Assembly: GCA_022818135.1 (NCBI GenBank)
Contig: JAFMSR010000005.1
Location: 28,087,865-28,151,864, forward strand
Source: Saxidomus purpurata
Taxonomy: Eukaryota > Mollusca > Bivalvia > Venerida > Veneridae
Length of the DNA: 64,000 bases
Reading direction: 5' to 3'
In this document: positions 23,363-35,299 of the stretch, piece by piece
Layout of the letters: every line of letters begins with the position of its first letter
Position numbering within the stretch: the stretch's first letter is position 1
Program-made: the position numbers and the translations under genes
The notes under the pieces: model-generated
What the model was told of the DNA's origin: nothing
The model's input: only the letters and a program-made list of their open reading frames with translations
The model's database searches: none

Positions 23363-24112
23363 TCATTGAACATAGTACAGGCCGTACAGAGTGCTAACAG
23401 TTATTACGTTTGGTGTTTCAGTGTTTATGTTATCCAGTTCCCTTCGTAGTTTCGTGATTTTGTCAGTGAAATATCGCAGCAAGTCATTTGCGAGAGATAT
23501 CTCACTTGTGTGAGAGGTGTGAGGTGGAAGTGGGTTGTCCTTGGACCGTCCCAGTAAGTCAGAAGTAAAGCTATACAGCTTCTTTATATTCCCCTCAGCC
23601 TCTCCGATTCTTTTCTGATAGAAACCATCTTTTGCTGATGTTACTGCTGCAGTATACGAGTTCCTTACATTATTGTAAACTGTTTTTGTGATATCTGACC
23701 TGTTTCTCAAGTAAATTTTCCCTATTGATCTTTTGTACTGTTTCAGTTGCTTTAAATAGCTAGAGTACCATGGAACCTTGGGTTTACATGTAACCGATCT
23801 TTTTTTAAGAGTGACATGTTTACAAATTATGTTGGACGTAGTCTTACAGAAATCAGAAACATGTTCGTCAACAGTAGATGATTTATCTGCTAAATCATGC
23901 AACTGTTCAAGATCTATGTCCAACGATTCTTTAGACACACACTTCCAGTTCCTTGATTTTATATTTCTTGTAACCAAAGGGGGGCGGGATTGTTCTATGT
24001 TACAAGTGACAAAACAGTGGTCAGAGATGTAGTAGTCTGAAAGAGGATTGGTGACACTGGCAAGTTGGTCTTCCATTTTCGTGATTATCAAGTCAATGAT
24101 ATGTTATCAATG
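23363..24112 (-). pseudogene. Non-LTR retrotransposon endonuclease/linker fragment
   Basis: A minus-strand frame reads HIIDLIITKMEDQL and then YYISDHCFVTCNIEQ, the S-D-H end motif of an APE-type endonuclease. A linker with KPKVPWYSSYLKQLKQYKR and 'RNSYTAAVTSAKDGFYQKRI' follows, typical of jockey/CR1-like ORF2 before the reverse transcriptase. It is truncated on both sides and sits in an intron of the upstream gene, in the same orientation. It could belong to the same broad clade as the fragment at 5768-6513. Confidence 0.75.
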
Positions 24113-25039
24113 ATACTTACATTGAAATAAAAAATGAGGTATAGAATCAAAACTTTTATCAATGCTGGAATCACAGTTACAGCAAAACCAAGTGTTCTGA
24201 CCCCTATTAGTCTCCTCTTACAATCATGCAAGGGTAAGACAGTGGTTCTTTTCATACACAGACCATCCCAGAACCACATTGGGCCCAGTTATTTGGAACA
24301 CAGCTTGCAAGTTCAGGAGTGATAGTGTGGCTATGAGTAAATCTATTTTTTTCTCTCAGTTTTTATATAGGTAAGTAGTATAGCATGACAGTTCCAATCT
24401 CTGAAACAAGACTATTGCTAACAAGTATATCAAATTCAATTTGAACTGAATCATAAAATTTGATTTACTGATAGTTAGTCTGTTTTTTGGATTAGGTTTG
24501 TAGCTTTAATAGTTATTTCTAATGTTCCTTAAAAAGTGAAGGGATGTTTTAATCTGTTAAAGTAACTTAAACACAGAAGATTAAGAATGTATTTCATAAA
24601 AGAAGCATAACAAAATATAGTCAAACCTAAAAACAAAGAACAAACTGTAAATCAAGATCAGCTTGGAGAAAGAAGTGCAGTTCATCTGAAGTAGAAACAC
24701 CTCTGAAGAAAGACCACCTACAAACAAAGACTGCTTCTTCTGGTCAGTGTTCACAAGCTTGACTGTAGGTGGGAAAATTAACTGAGTTGCATGCACTCAA
24801 CATAACTTATCAAAGGCATGCATACACTTACTATAACTGATGAACTTGATGAATGTGAAATCACTCAATTTACCTGGGAAAAAGTTAGTGAACATCAAAA
24901 ATATACTTTCTCTGACACACTGTGCCAATTTGATCTATTTAAAGGGTCTTAACTTTTCTAATCTGAATGTCTATGAAATTGCAAAATAAATCCCAGGTGA
25001 ATAGTAATGATTTCACAGAAACTATTAAACAATCAACAA
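24113..25039. other. Intron, nothing recognised
   Basis: AT-rich. Short minus-strand frames at 24088-24279 and 24581-24796 lack splice context or domain signatures. Confidence 0.5.
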
Positions 25040-25232
25040 TAAGGGGAGCGGTGGTGTAGAGGTTTAGGTGTCTGCCGCTCATCCCGGAGGTTGCGGGTTC
25101 GAGCCCCACCAAGGTCACGACTGTACCTCCTCATATGACACCAGTACTGGTTTTTCCAGGAAGCGGACTCAAGAGTGACTCGATAAGCTTAAAGCTTTCT
25201 TCACAATCGAGCTAAAATAAATTAGTATAAAC
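25040..25232 (+). mobile_element. tRNA-derived SINE with 14-bp target-site duplication
   Basis: The head is AAGGGGAGCGGTGGTGTAG with an A box (TAGAGGTTTAGG) and a B box (GGTTCGAGCCC). A body with 'cagtactggtttttccagg' and 'actcgataagctt' and a short A/T-rich tail follow. It is flanked by perfect copies of TAAACAATCAACAA (25026-25039 and 25233-25246), so this is a clean and fairly recent insertion. Confidence 0.85.
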
Positions 25233-25284
25233 TAAACAATCAACAAAACTTCAGTAAAATTCATAAACATTTAGCTAACTGTAC

Positions 25285-25297
25285 CTTTACCACCATC
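25285..25297 (-). CDS. Candidate 13-bp microexon (DGGK)
   Basis: The minus strand reads tttcag, GATGGTGGTAAAG, gtacag. The exon enters in phase 0 after array exon A1 (YCNV) and leaves G, which with AA of the 23167 exon makes Glu: DGGK-EGDTMAV. It resolves the phase clash between those exons and its sequence resembles the start of exon A (GGTGGTAAGG), so it may be a shrunken A exon. The upstream polypyrimidine tract is weak. Confidence 0.45.
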
Positions 25298-26158
25298 CTG
25301 AAACAACATGAATTCTGTTATTCGAGACTGCTTTTAGTAAAAGCACAGTCATGTCTCCCCATACCACTTCATTTAAATGGAAAGGTGAGTTGATATGCAA
25401 TATCAAGCCATATCACAATGACATGTGTTTGGAGTTGGACAAAAGCATGCACATGAAAAGTTCAGAATGCAGGCCTTTTTTTCTTTAACATATTCGAAAA
25501 ACAGAAAATTTCCCAATCTGAAGTACCGAATTTCAACAAAAATGAGTTTCCCAAATTTGCTCTGACATATGTATCTAACATCAAAGCGTAATTCAAGTCC
25601 CCCGACTTTTTTATTCACACTCCGCTAATAAGGTCATCCGCCTGTTTAAAATTTGCAAGCATGTCAACACGGACTTGAATACAAGCCTACATCAGGTACT
25701 TATGACATTATTGAGAGAAGTGTGAAACGAATCATATCATCTACTACATCAGAGGCTATTGTATTCAGCCAATTAGCGATTCAGTTGCATCTTTGACACA
25801 TTAAGTTAAAATGTACACATGACTGTATGAGCTTTGTAAACATGCGAGTTTTGCAAACAAAATTGTTGATAACTGATTAGCTGTTAATTGGCATTTCTAC
25901 AGAAATATCTGATATACATGCTATGACTTGTAAGTTATTTCTTTAGAAATATTAACTTCATATAAATGTCTGAAACTTGCTTTCATTCGACATGTACTTC
26001 AATTTTCTGATATTGACTTTTCATTTCTACTCAAAGGAGAAATGCCAAAAAATGGAGGGAAATTGCATTGTAGATGACACATGGTAATCAATATTAAACC
26101 TTTTAAACGGAGTTTGATGTTTGTTTGCTGTTTCAATAACATTTGTACACTTTTGAAA

Positions 26159-27433
26159 AACAAGAGGGCCATGATGGCCCTATATCGCTCACCTGAAGCT
26201 ATAGCTTTAATATCATATAAGTAGGTGTAAGGCCTGCTGAAGGTCATGTAACTGCAGTTCACAAGAAGAAGTCGTTTAAATGTTTTTTTTTCTATTTTTT
26301 AGCTCTGGCAGCCCCTAAAAGGGGCCAAACAATATTATGTGAACAAATTTGAGAGAAGTCCATGCCAGAATGCTTCAAACCAAATTTGGTGAAGATCCAT
26401 CAAGTGGTTCATGAGATGAAGATGTTAAAAGTTTTTACTAATTTTAGCTCTGGTGGCCCCTATAAGAGGCCAAACAAAACCATTAAAAAAATGAGAGAGG
26501 ACCATGCAAGGATGCTACATATCAAGTTTGGAGTCATTCTAAGCATTAGTTTCAGTGGAAAATATGTTAAAGTGACAAGACAATGTAAAACAAATGAACC
26601 CTGGGTGGGGCCAATTTTGACTCCGGGGCAATAATTTGAACAAATCTGGTAGAGGTCCACTAGAAGATGCTGTATACCAAATATCTAAGCCTTACGCCTT
26701 ATGGTTTCCGAGGAAGATTTTTAAAGATTTACTATATAACACTATGTAAAATAAGGACCCCCTAAGATGGGGCCAATTTTGACCCTGGGGCCATAATTTG
26801 AACAAATCTGATGATGCTGTATACCAAATATCTAAGCCTTATGCCTTATGGTTTCGGAGGAAGATTTTTAAAGATTTACTATATAACACTATGTAATAAA
26901 ACTAGTGACCCCCGGGGCGGGGACATTTTTTACCCCAGAGAATTAATTTGAAAACCTTTTGTAGAGGACCACTACATGATGACACATACCAAATACCAAG
27001 GTTCTAGGCCTTGCGGTTTAAGAGAAGAAGATTTTTTAAAGTTTTCCCTATACAAGTCTATGTAAAACAAGTGACCCCTGGGGCGGGGCCATTTTTGACC
27101 CCAGGGGGATAATTTGAACAATTGTGGTAGATAACCACTAGATGATGCTATTTACCTAATATAAAGGCTCTAGGCCTTCTGGTTCTGGAGAATAAGATTT
27201 TTAAGGTTTTTCCTTTCCGTTGCCATGGCAACCAGAGTTCTGCATGGAATTCAATTCTTTGAACAATTTTCAAAGGGACAAGGAATATTCCTGTAAAGTT
27301 TGGATGAAATTGGCTCAGCAGTTTATGAGGAGATGTCATTTTAAGTAAAAGTTTACTGACGGACGAAGGACGGACGCCAAACAAATTACGATCAAAAAGC
27401 TCACCTTGTCACTATGTGACAGGTGAGCTAAAA
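26159..27433 (+). mobile_element. Core-repeat hairpin element, family 1
   Basis: The left end is AACAAGAGGGCCATGATGG and CGCTCACCTG. Diverged cores follow (marker 'ggccttatggtttc' and variants), then 'gttgccatggcaacc' and the right hairpin gctcaccttgtcac / gtgacaggtgagc, then CTAAAAAA. It lies in the intron between array exon A1 and the microexon. Confidence 0.75.
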
Positions 27434-27665
27434 AAAAACACTGAAATGTTTACCAAAACCAATATATATTTGAAATTCCATGAAAATAGACACTGTAGTT
27501 AAGAGGATATAGTAAAATTGAGAAGTGTGCCATAAAACTTTTAACACGAGACCAACAACACACCTACACCACGGTAAGGACAATACCACTTCTTGCCTCA
27601 ACCAAATTTTTACCACACCACAGATGACTATTTTGTATAATATCAAGTGAATCAGTTGTACTTAC

Positions 27666-27844
27666 AACATTACAGTAGTCTGGAGGTCTGTTATCATCTA
27701 CAGGTGTGGCCGTGAAAGGCATCTGGTACAGTCCAGAACCAGCATCATCATCACAATCATCTTGTACTTCTTTATCAGTCACATCATTATCTTTCCCTTC
27801 TTTGTCATTGCCATCATCAACTACACCATTGTCCTTACCACCAC
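27666..27844 (-). CDS. Array exon A1 (last in transcript order)
   Basis: A 179-bp exon with acceptor ctcag (right border 27845) and donor gtaagt. It completes a Gly codon and then carries 59 codons: GGKDNGVVDDGNDKEGKDND, a Lys/Asp-rich stretch with VQDDCDDDAGSGLYQMP, then PVDDNRPPDYCNV. It is strongly acidic and probably disordered. Ends in phase 0. Confidence 0.85.
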
Positions 27845-28269
27845 CTGAGTTTACACAATTTATTTTAGGAAATAAAGCAAAACCATGTTCTAGTTAATTC
27901 AAACATGACTGTGAGGTTATACGTCCTTCAGAATAATAAGGGCAAGGCCCAAGTTAATCTTTTCCTGTGGCATTTAACCGAATACGAGTTTTTAAATTAA
28001 ATGAAAACATTTCTGCTCTCCAATACTTTTATCAAAATATGTCCCTTTATTATTCAAAACAGCATGACACGTAGTAGGTCAAAAGGAAAGCATGGCTCTG
28101 ACAGAAACAAACACATGAGAAATAATCTGAATACCTTCTATGACCAATAACATAGGTGATGCAGCCATGGCACTATCTATATTTCAAACAAATGTTGTTT
28201 TCCTGCAATCAAACTAGCATCTGATAAGTTCTATCATAACTGAGTTCTGGGACTAAATACTAACTATAC

Positions 28270-28390
28270 CTTCAGTGGACAGAAGTGATACAGGAATTGA
28301 AGGGCAGACCTCATCAGGAATCTCAGGCTCTGTTAATGTGTCAAGGTCACCATACACTTTCACTTCTTCCTGCTTTGCCTCTTCTGGTTT
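28270..28390 (-). CDS. Array exon B1
   Basis: 121 bp, 40 codons plus one base, KPEEAKQEEVKVYGDLDT then a Pro/Glu stretch ending LLSTE. It carries Leu where copies 3-6 have Ser (DTLTEPE), shared only with B2, which points to recent exchange between neighbouring units. Confidence 0.85.
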
Positions 28391-28844
28391 CTGTAAAATA
28401 TCAGATAAAATAAGGTTCACTCAAGCAAAATTTGGAGACAAAAATTATGGACCTTAACATAAAAGCAAATGTTGATATGAAGGTATGCCCTTGCAGCAAA
28501 ATTAGAAAATTAAATTGAAGACTGCCCTCACAGCACAATACAAAGATGAATTTAGGTCTGCCCTTACAGCAAAATATGTAGAGAAATTTCGGACTGCCCT
28601 CACAACAAAACATCAAGATAAATTAAGGATTACCCTCAAACAAAATCATCAAGATTAATTTAAGACTGCCATCACAGCAAAATATCAAGATTATAAGGAA
28701 CTTAAGACAGCCCTCCAAGCAAAATATCAAAATGAAACAAGATGAACTTAGGACTGCCCTCAAAGCAGAATAGCTACACAAGACTTTTTTACAACATCAC
28801 AGCCGACTCTTTCTTATTATATCAAGTGAATCAGTTGTACTTAC

Positions 28845-29023
28845 AACATTACAGTAGTCTGGAGGTCTGTTATCATCTACAGGTGTGGCCGTGAAAGGCA
28901 TCTGGTACAGTCCAGAACCAGCATCATCATCACAATCATCTTGTACTTCTTTATCAGTCACATCATTATCTTTCCCTTCTTTGTCATTGCCATCATCAAC
29001 CACACCATTGTCCTTACCACCAC
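28845..29023 (-). CDS. Array exon A2
   Basis: 179 bp, full-length form with the YCNV end. The acceptor reads ttcag, against ctcag in A1. Confidence 0.85.
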
Positions 29024-29448
29024 CTGAATTTACACAATTTATTTTAGGAAATAAAGCAAAACCATGTTCTAGTTAATTCAAACATGACTGTGAGGTTATA
29101 CGTCCTTCAGAATAATAAGGTCAAGGCCCAAGTTAATCTTTTCCTGTGGCATTTAACCGAATACGAGTGTTTAAATTAAATGAAAACATTTCTGCTCTCC
29201 AATACTTTTATCAAAATATGTCCCTTTATTATTCAAAACAGCATGACACGTAGTAGGTCAAAAGGAAAGTATGGCTCTGACAGAAACAAACACATGAGAA
29301 ATAATCTGAATACCTTCTATGACCAATAACATAGGTGATGCAGCCATGGCACTATCTATATTTCAAACAAATGTTGTTTTCCTGCAATCAAGCTAGCATC
29401 TGATAAGTTCTATCATAACTGAGTTCTGGGACTAAATACTAACTATAC

Positions 29449-29569
29449 CTTCAGTGGACAGAAGTGATACAGGAATTGAAGGGCAGACCTCATCAGGAAT
29501 CTCAGGCTCTGTTAATGTGTCAAGGTCACCATACACTTTCACTTCTTCCTGCTTTGCCTCTTCTGGTTT
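29449..29569 (-). CDS. Array exon B2
   Basis: 121 bp. Carries the DTLTEPE variant, like B1. Confidence 0.85.
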
Positions 29570-30024
29570 CTGTAAAATATCAGATAAAATAAGGTTCACT
29601 CTAGCAAAATTTGGAGACAAAAATTATGGACCTTAACATAAAAGCAAAATGTTGATATGAAGGTATGCCCTTGCAGCAAAATTAGAAAATTAAATTGAAG
29701 ACTGCCCTCACAGCACAATACAAAGATGAATTTAGGTCTGCCCTTGCAGCAAAATATGTAGAGAAATTTCGGACTGCCCTCACAACAAAACATCAAGATA
29801 AATTAAGGATTACCCTCAAACAAAATCATCAAGATTAATTTAAAACTGCCATCACAGCAAAATATCAAGATTATAAGGAACTTAAGACAGCCCTCCAAGC
29901 AAAATATCAAAATGAAACAAGATGAACTTAGGCCTGCCCTCAAAGCAAAATAGCTACACAAGACTTTTTTACAACATCACAGCCGACTCTTTCTTATTAT
30001 ATCAAGTGAATCAGTTGTACTTAC

Positions 30025-30200
30025 ATTACAGTAGTCTGGAGGTCTGTTATCATCTACAGGTGTGGCCGTGAAAGGCATCTGGTACAGTCCAGAACCAGCA
30101 TCATCATCACAATCATCTTGTACTTCTTTATCAGTCACATCATTATCTTTCCCTTCTTTGTCATTGCCATCATCAACCACACCATTGTCCTTACCACCAC
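30025..30200 (-). CDS. Array exon A3 (3-bp shorter at donor)
   Basis: 176 bp. Three bases are lost at the exon/intron border, so the exon ends YCN directly before gtaagt and drops one Val while keeping frame. Confidence 0.85.
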
Positions 30201-30625
30201 CTGAATTTACACAATTTATTTTAGGAAATAAAGCAAAACCATGTTCTAGTTAATTCAAACATGACTGTGAGGTTATACGTCCTTCAGAATAATAAGGGCA
30301 AGGCCCAAGTTAATCTTTTCCTGTGGCATTTAACCGAATACGAGTGTTTAAATTAAATGAAAACATTTCTGCTCTCCAATACTTTTATCAAAATATGTCC
30401 CTTTATTATTCAAAACAGCATGACACGTAGTAGGTCAAAAGGAAAGTATGGCTCTGACAGAAACAAACACATGAGAAATAATCTGAATACCTTCTATGAC
30501 CAATAACATAGGTGATGCAGCCATGGCACTATCTATATTTCAAACAAATGTTGTTTTCCTGCAATCAAACTAGCATCTGATAAGTTCTATCATAACTGAG
30601 TTCTGGGACTAAATACTAACTATAC

Positions 30626-30746
30626 CTTCAGTGGACAGAAGTGATACAGGAATTGAAGGGCAGACCTCATCAGGAATCTCAGGCTCTGTTGATGTGTCAA
30701 GGTCACCATACACTTTCACTTCTTCCTGCTTTGCCTCTTCTGGTTT
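30626..30746 (-). CDS. Array exon B3
   Basis: 121 bp. First copy in map order with the DTSTEPE variant. Confidence 0.85.
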
Positions 30747-31204
30747 CTGTAAAATATCAGATAAAATAAGGTTCACTCTAGCAAAATTTGGAGACAAAAA
30801 TTATGGACCTTAACATTAAAAGCAAAATGTTGATATGAAGGTATGCCCTTGCAGCAAAATTAGAAAATTAAATTGAAGACTGCCCTCACAGCACAATACA
30901 AAGATGAATTTAGGTCTGCCCTTGCAGCAAAATATGTAGAGAAATTTTTGGACTGCCCTCACAACAAAACATCAAGATAAATTAAGGATTACCCTCAAAC
31001 AAAATCATCAAGATTAATTTAAAGACTGCCATCACAGCAAAATATCAAGATTATAAGGAACTTAAGACAGCCCTCCAAGCAAAATATCAAAATGAAACAA
31101 GATGAACTTAGGCCTGCCCTCAAAGCAAAATAGCTACACAAGACTTTTTTACAACATCACAGCCGACTCTTTCTTATTATATCAAGTGAATCAGTTGTAC
31201 TTAC

Positions 31205-31383
31205 AACATTACAGTAGTCTGGAGGTCTGTTATCATCTACAGGTGTGGCCGTGAAAGGCATCTGGTACAGTCCAGAACCAGCATCATCATCACAATCATC
31301 TTGTACTTCTTTATCAGTCACATCATTATCTTTCCCTTCTTTGTCATTGCCATCATCAACTACACCATTGTCCTTACCACCAC
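31205..31383 (-). CDS. Array exon A4
   Basis: 179 bp, full-length YCNV form. Confidence 0.85.
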
Positions 31384-31808
31384 CTGAATTTACACAATTT
31401 ATTTTAGGAAATAAAGCAAAACCATGTTCTAGTTAATTCAAACATGACTGTGAGGTTATACGTCCTTCAGAATAATAAGGGCAAGGCCCAAGTTAATCTT
31501 TTCCTGTGGCATTTAACCGAATACGAGTTTTTAAATTAAATGAAAACATTTCTGCTCTCCAATACTTTTATCAAAATATGTCCCTTTATTATTCAAAACA
31601 GCATGACACGTAGTAGGTCAAAAGGAAAGCATGGCTCTGACAGAAACAAACACATGAGAAATAATCTGAATACCTTCTATGACCAATAACATAGGTGATG
31701 CAGCCATGGCACTATCTATATTTCAAACAAATGTTGTTTTCCTGCAATCAAACTAGCATCTGATAAGTTCTATCATAACTGAGTTCTGGGACTAAATACT
31801 AACTATAC

Positions 31809-31929
31809 CTTCAGTGGACAGAAGTGATACAGGAATTGAAGGGCAGACCTCATCAGGAATCTCAGGCTCTGTTGATGTGTCAAGGTCACCATACACTTTC
31901 ACTTCTTCCTGCTTTGCCTCTTCTGGTTT
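31809..31929 (-). CDS. Array exon B4
   Basis: 121 bp, DTSTEPE. The intron sequence just upstream in the transcript (31960-31985) carries private changes (caatatttgtag) that partly match the remnant at 4605-4620 (atttgtag). Confidence 0.85.
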
Positions 31930-32385
31930 CTGTAAAATATCAGATAAAATAAGGTTCACTCTAGCAATATTTGTAGACAAAAATTATGGACCTTAACATT
32001 AAAGCAAAATGTTGATATGAAGGTATGCCCTTGCAGCAAAATTAGAAAATTAAATTGAAGACTGCCCTCACAGCACAATACAAAGATGAATTTAGGTCTG
32101 CCCTTGCAGCAAAATATGTAGAGAAATTTTTGGACTGCCCTCACAACAAAACATCAAGATAAATTAAGGATTACCCTCAAACAAAATCATCAAGATTAAT
32201 TAAAGACTGCCATCACAGCAAAATATCAAGATTATAAGGAACTTAAGACAGCCCTCCAAGCAAAATATCAAAATGAAACAAGATGAACTTAGGCCTGCCC
32301 TCAAAGCAAAATAGCTACACAAGACTTTTTTACAACATCACAGCCGACTCTTTCTTATTATATCAAGTGAATCAGTTGTACTTAC

Positions 32386-32564
32386 AACATTACAGTAGTC
32401 TGGAGGTCTGTTATCATCTACAGGTGTGGCCGTGAAAGGCATCTGGTACAGTCCAGAACCAGCATCATCATCACAATCATCTTGTACTTCTTTATCAGTC
32501 ACATCATTATCTTTCCCTTCTTTGTCATTGCCATCATCAACTACACCATTGTCCTTACCACCAC
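32386..32564 (-). CDS. Array exon A5
   Basis: 179 bp, full-length YCNV form. Confidence 0.85.
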
Positions 32565-32989
32565 CTGAATTTACACAATTTATTTTAGGAAATAAAGCAA
32601 AACCATGTTCTAGTTAATTCAAACATGACTGTGAGGTTATACGTCCTTCAGAATAATAAGGGCAAGGCCCAAGTTAATCTTTTCCTGTGGCATTTAACCG
32701 AATACGAGTTTTTAAATTAAATGAAAACATTTCTGCTCTCCAATACTTTTATCAAAATATGTCCCTTTATTATTCAAAACAGCATGACACGTAGTAGGTC
32801 AAAAGGAAAGCATGGCTCTGACAGAAACAAACACATGAGAAATAATCTGAATACCTTCTATGACCAATAACATAGGTGATGCAGCCATGGCACTATCTAT
32901 ATTTCAAACAAATGTTGTTTTCCTGCAATCAAACTAGCATCTGATAAGTTCTATCATAACTGAGTTCTGGGACTAAATACTAACTATAC

Positions 32990-33110
32990 CTTCAGTGGAC
33001 AGAAGTGATACAGGAATTGAAGGGCAGACCTCATCAGGAATCTCAGGCTCTGTTGATGTGTCAAGGTCACCATACACTTTCACTTCTTCCTGCTTTGCCT
33101 CTTCTGGTTT
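32990..33110 (-). CDS. Array exon B5
   Basis: 121 bp, DTSTEPE variant. Confidence 0.85.
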
Positions 33111-33566
33111 CTGTAAAATATCAGATAAAATAAGGTTCACTCTAGCAAAATTTGGAGACAAAAATTATGGACCTTAACATAAAAGCAAAATGTTGATATG
33201 AAGGTATGCCCTTGCAGCAAAATTAGAAAATTAAATTGAAGACTGCCCTCACAGCACAATACAAAGATGAATTTAGGTCTGCCCTTGCAGCAAAATATGT
33301 AGAGAAATTTTTGGACTGCCCTCACAACAAAACATCAAGATAAATTAAGGATTACCCTCAAACAAAATCATCAAGATTAATTTAAAACTGCCATCACAGC
33401 AAAATATCAAGATTATAAGGAACTTAAGACAGCCCTCCAAGCAAAATATCAAAATGAAACAAGATGAACTTAGGCCTGCCCTCAAAGCAAAATAGCTACA
33501 CAAGACTTTTTTACAACATCACAGCCGACTCTTTCTTATTATATCAAGTGAATCAGTTGTACTTAC

Positions 33567-33742
33567 ATTACAGTAGTCTGGAGGTCTGTTATCATCTACA
33601 GGTGTGGCCGTGAAAGGCATCTGGTACAGTCCAGAACCAGCATCATCATCACAATCATCTTGTACTTCTTTATCAGTCACATCATTATCTTTCCCTTCTT
33701 TGTCATTGCCATCATCAACTACACCATTGTCCTTACCACCAC
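33567..33742 (-). CDS. Array exon A6 (3-bp shorter at donor)
   Basis: 176 bp. Same 3-bp loss as A3. The two units sharing it are not adjacent, so the change has been copied across the array by unequal exchange or conversion. Confidence 0.85.
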
Positions 33743-34167
33743 CTGAATTTACACAATTTATTTTAGGAAATAAAGCAAAACCATGTTCTAGTTAATTCAA
33801 ACATGACTGTGAGGTTATACGTCCTTCAGAATAATAAGGGCAAGGCCCAAGTTAATCTTTTCCTGTGGCATTTAACCGAATACGAGTGTTTAAATTAAAT
33901 GAAAACATTTCTGCTCTCCAATACTTTTATCAAAATATGTCCCTTTATTATTCAAAACAGCATGACACGTAGTAGGTCAAAAGGAAAGCATGGCTCTGAC
34001 AGAAACAAACACATGAGAAATAATCTGAATACCTTCTATGACCAATAACATAGGTGATGCAGCCATGGCACTATCTATATTTCAAACAAATGTTGTTTTC
34101 CTGCAATCAAACTAGCATCTGATAAGTTCTATCATAACTGAGTTCTGGGACTAAATACTAACTATAC

Positions 34168-34288
34168 CTTCAGTGGACAGAAGTGATACAGGAATTGAAG
34201 GGCAGACCTCATCAGGAATCTCAGGCTCTGTTGATGTGTCAAGGTCACCATACACTTTCACTTCTTCCTGCTTTGCCTCTTCTGGTTT
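34168..34288 (-). CDS. Array exon B6 (first exon visible)
   Basis: 121 bp, DTSTEPE. It lies 34 bases from the N gap. By analogy with the downstream gene, SET exons or further units should precede it, but none is seen between 34823 and 64000. Confidence 0.85.
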
Positions 34289-34322
34289 CTGTAAAATATC
34301 AGATAAAATAAGGTTCACTCTA

Positions 34323-34822
34323 NNNNNNNNNNNNNNNNNNNNNNNNNNNNNNNNNNNNNNNNNNNNNNNNNNNNNNNNNNNNNNNNNNNNNNNNNNNNNN
34401 NNNNNNNNNNNNNNNNNNNNNNNNNNNNNNNNNNNNNNNNNNNNNNNNNNNNNNNNNNNNNNNNNNNNNNNNNNNNNNNNNNNNNNNNNNNNNNNNNNNN
34501 NNNNNNNNNNNNNNNNNNNNNNNNNNNNNNNNNNNNNNNNNNNNNNNNNNNNNNNNNNNNNNNNNNNNNNNNNNNNNNNNNNNNNNNNNNNNNNNNNNNN
34601 NNNNNNNNNNNNNNNNNNNNNNNNNNNNNNNNNNNNNNNNNNNNNNNNNNNNNNNNNNNNNNNNNNNNNNNNNNNNNNNNNNNNNNNNNNNNNNNNNNNN
34701 NNNNNNNNNNNNNNNNNNNNNNNNNNNNNNNNNNNNNNNNNNNNNNNNNNNNNNNNNNNNNNNNNNNNNNNNNNNNNNNNNNNNNNNNNNNNNNNNNNNN
34801 NNNNNNNNNNNNNNNNNNNNNN
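34323..34822. other. Assembly gap (500 N)
   Basis: A 500-N placeholder directly abutting the tandem array. The sequence to its right is unrelated to the array. Confidence 0.99.
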
Positions 34823-35299
34823 ATTGCATCATTTTCATCAATACTAAACCATTAAACACGTGATCTTTAGTATTTCGTAATAAGGGAAAAACCAAAGTAA
34901 AATATCGTGCAATAACAGTAAACAAGTGTTTACTACAACGTACCGACAATTTCGTTGACGTAATTGAATACTAATTAAGTTTATTTAGAATTTGGTGTGT
35001 CATTGATAAGTAAACAGAACCATCAAAATAAAGATACATGAGATAACAGTCCAAACACTTTAGTTGATTAAGTTTTTGCAGATAATTGATAATTACTATA
35101 ATAATTCACATTTATTTTGTTTCAAAAAGACCGATTTTGAATTAATCTAAGAGATAAGACGATATTGGGTTTATTTTCAACTCATCATGCACATGACATG
35201 TATTTCGACATGATGAAATCATAATGTTTACATTTAACACAAATTACTTGACAGTTAAGTACATCCTGAATCTAACACACGTATTAAAGTACAGGCTGT

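Larger units (their letters stand above)
27635..34322 (-). repeat. Tandem array of six ~1.18-kb units, each with exon pair B+A
   Basis: Unit borders, counted from successive A exons, are 27666, 28845, 30025, 31205, 32386 and 33567, a period of 1179-1181 bp. Units differ by only scattered single bases and small indels, including in introns. Each carries exon B (121 bp) and exon A (179 or 176 bp), two introns, and an internal ~45-bp imperfect minisatellite ('actgccctcacagcaaaat', for example 28488-28775). The array runs into the N gap at 34323, so the real copy number is unknown and probably higher. Confidence 0.95.

Noticed and set aside
27706..33795. Repeated plus-strand frames of 60-63 codons (starting MAVKGIWYSPEP and MDRSDTGIEG) across the array
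   Set aside because: They are antisense shadows of exons A and B. The splice sites, phases and acidic coding all lie on the minus strand.
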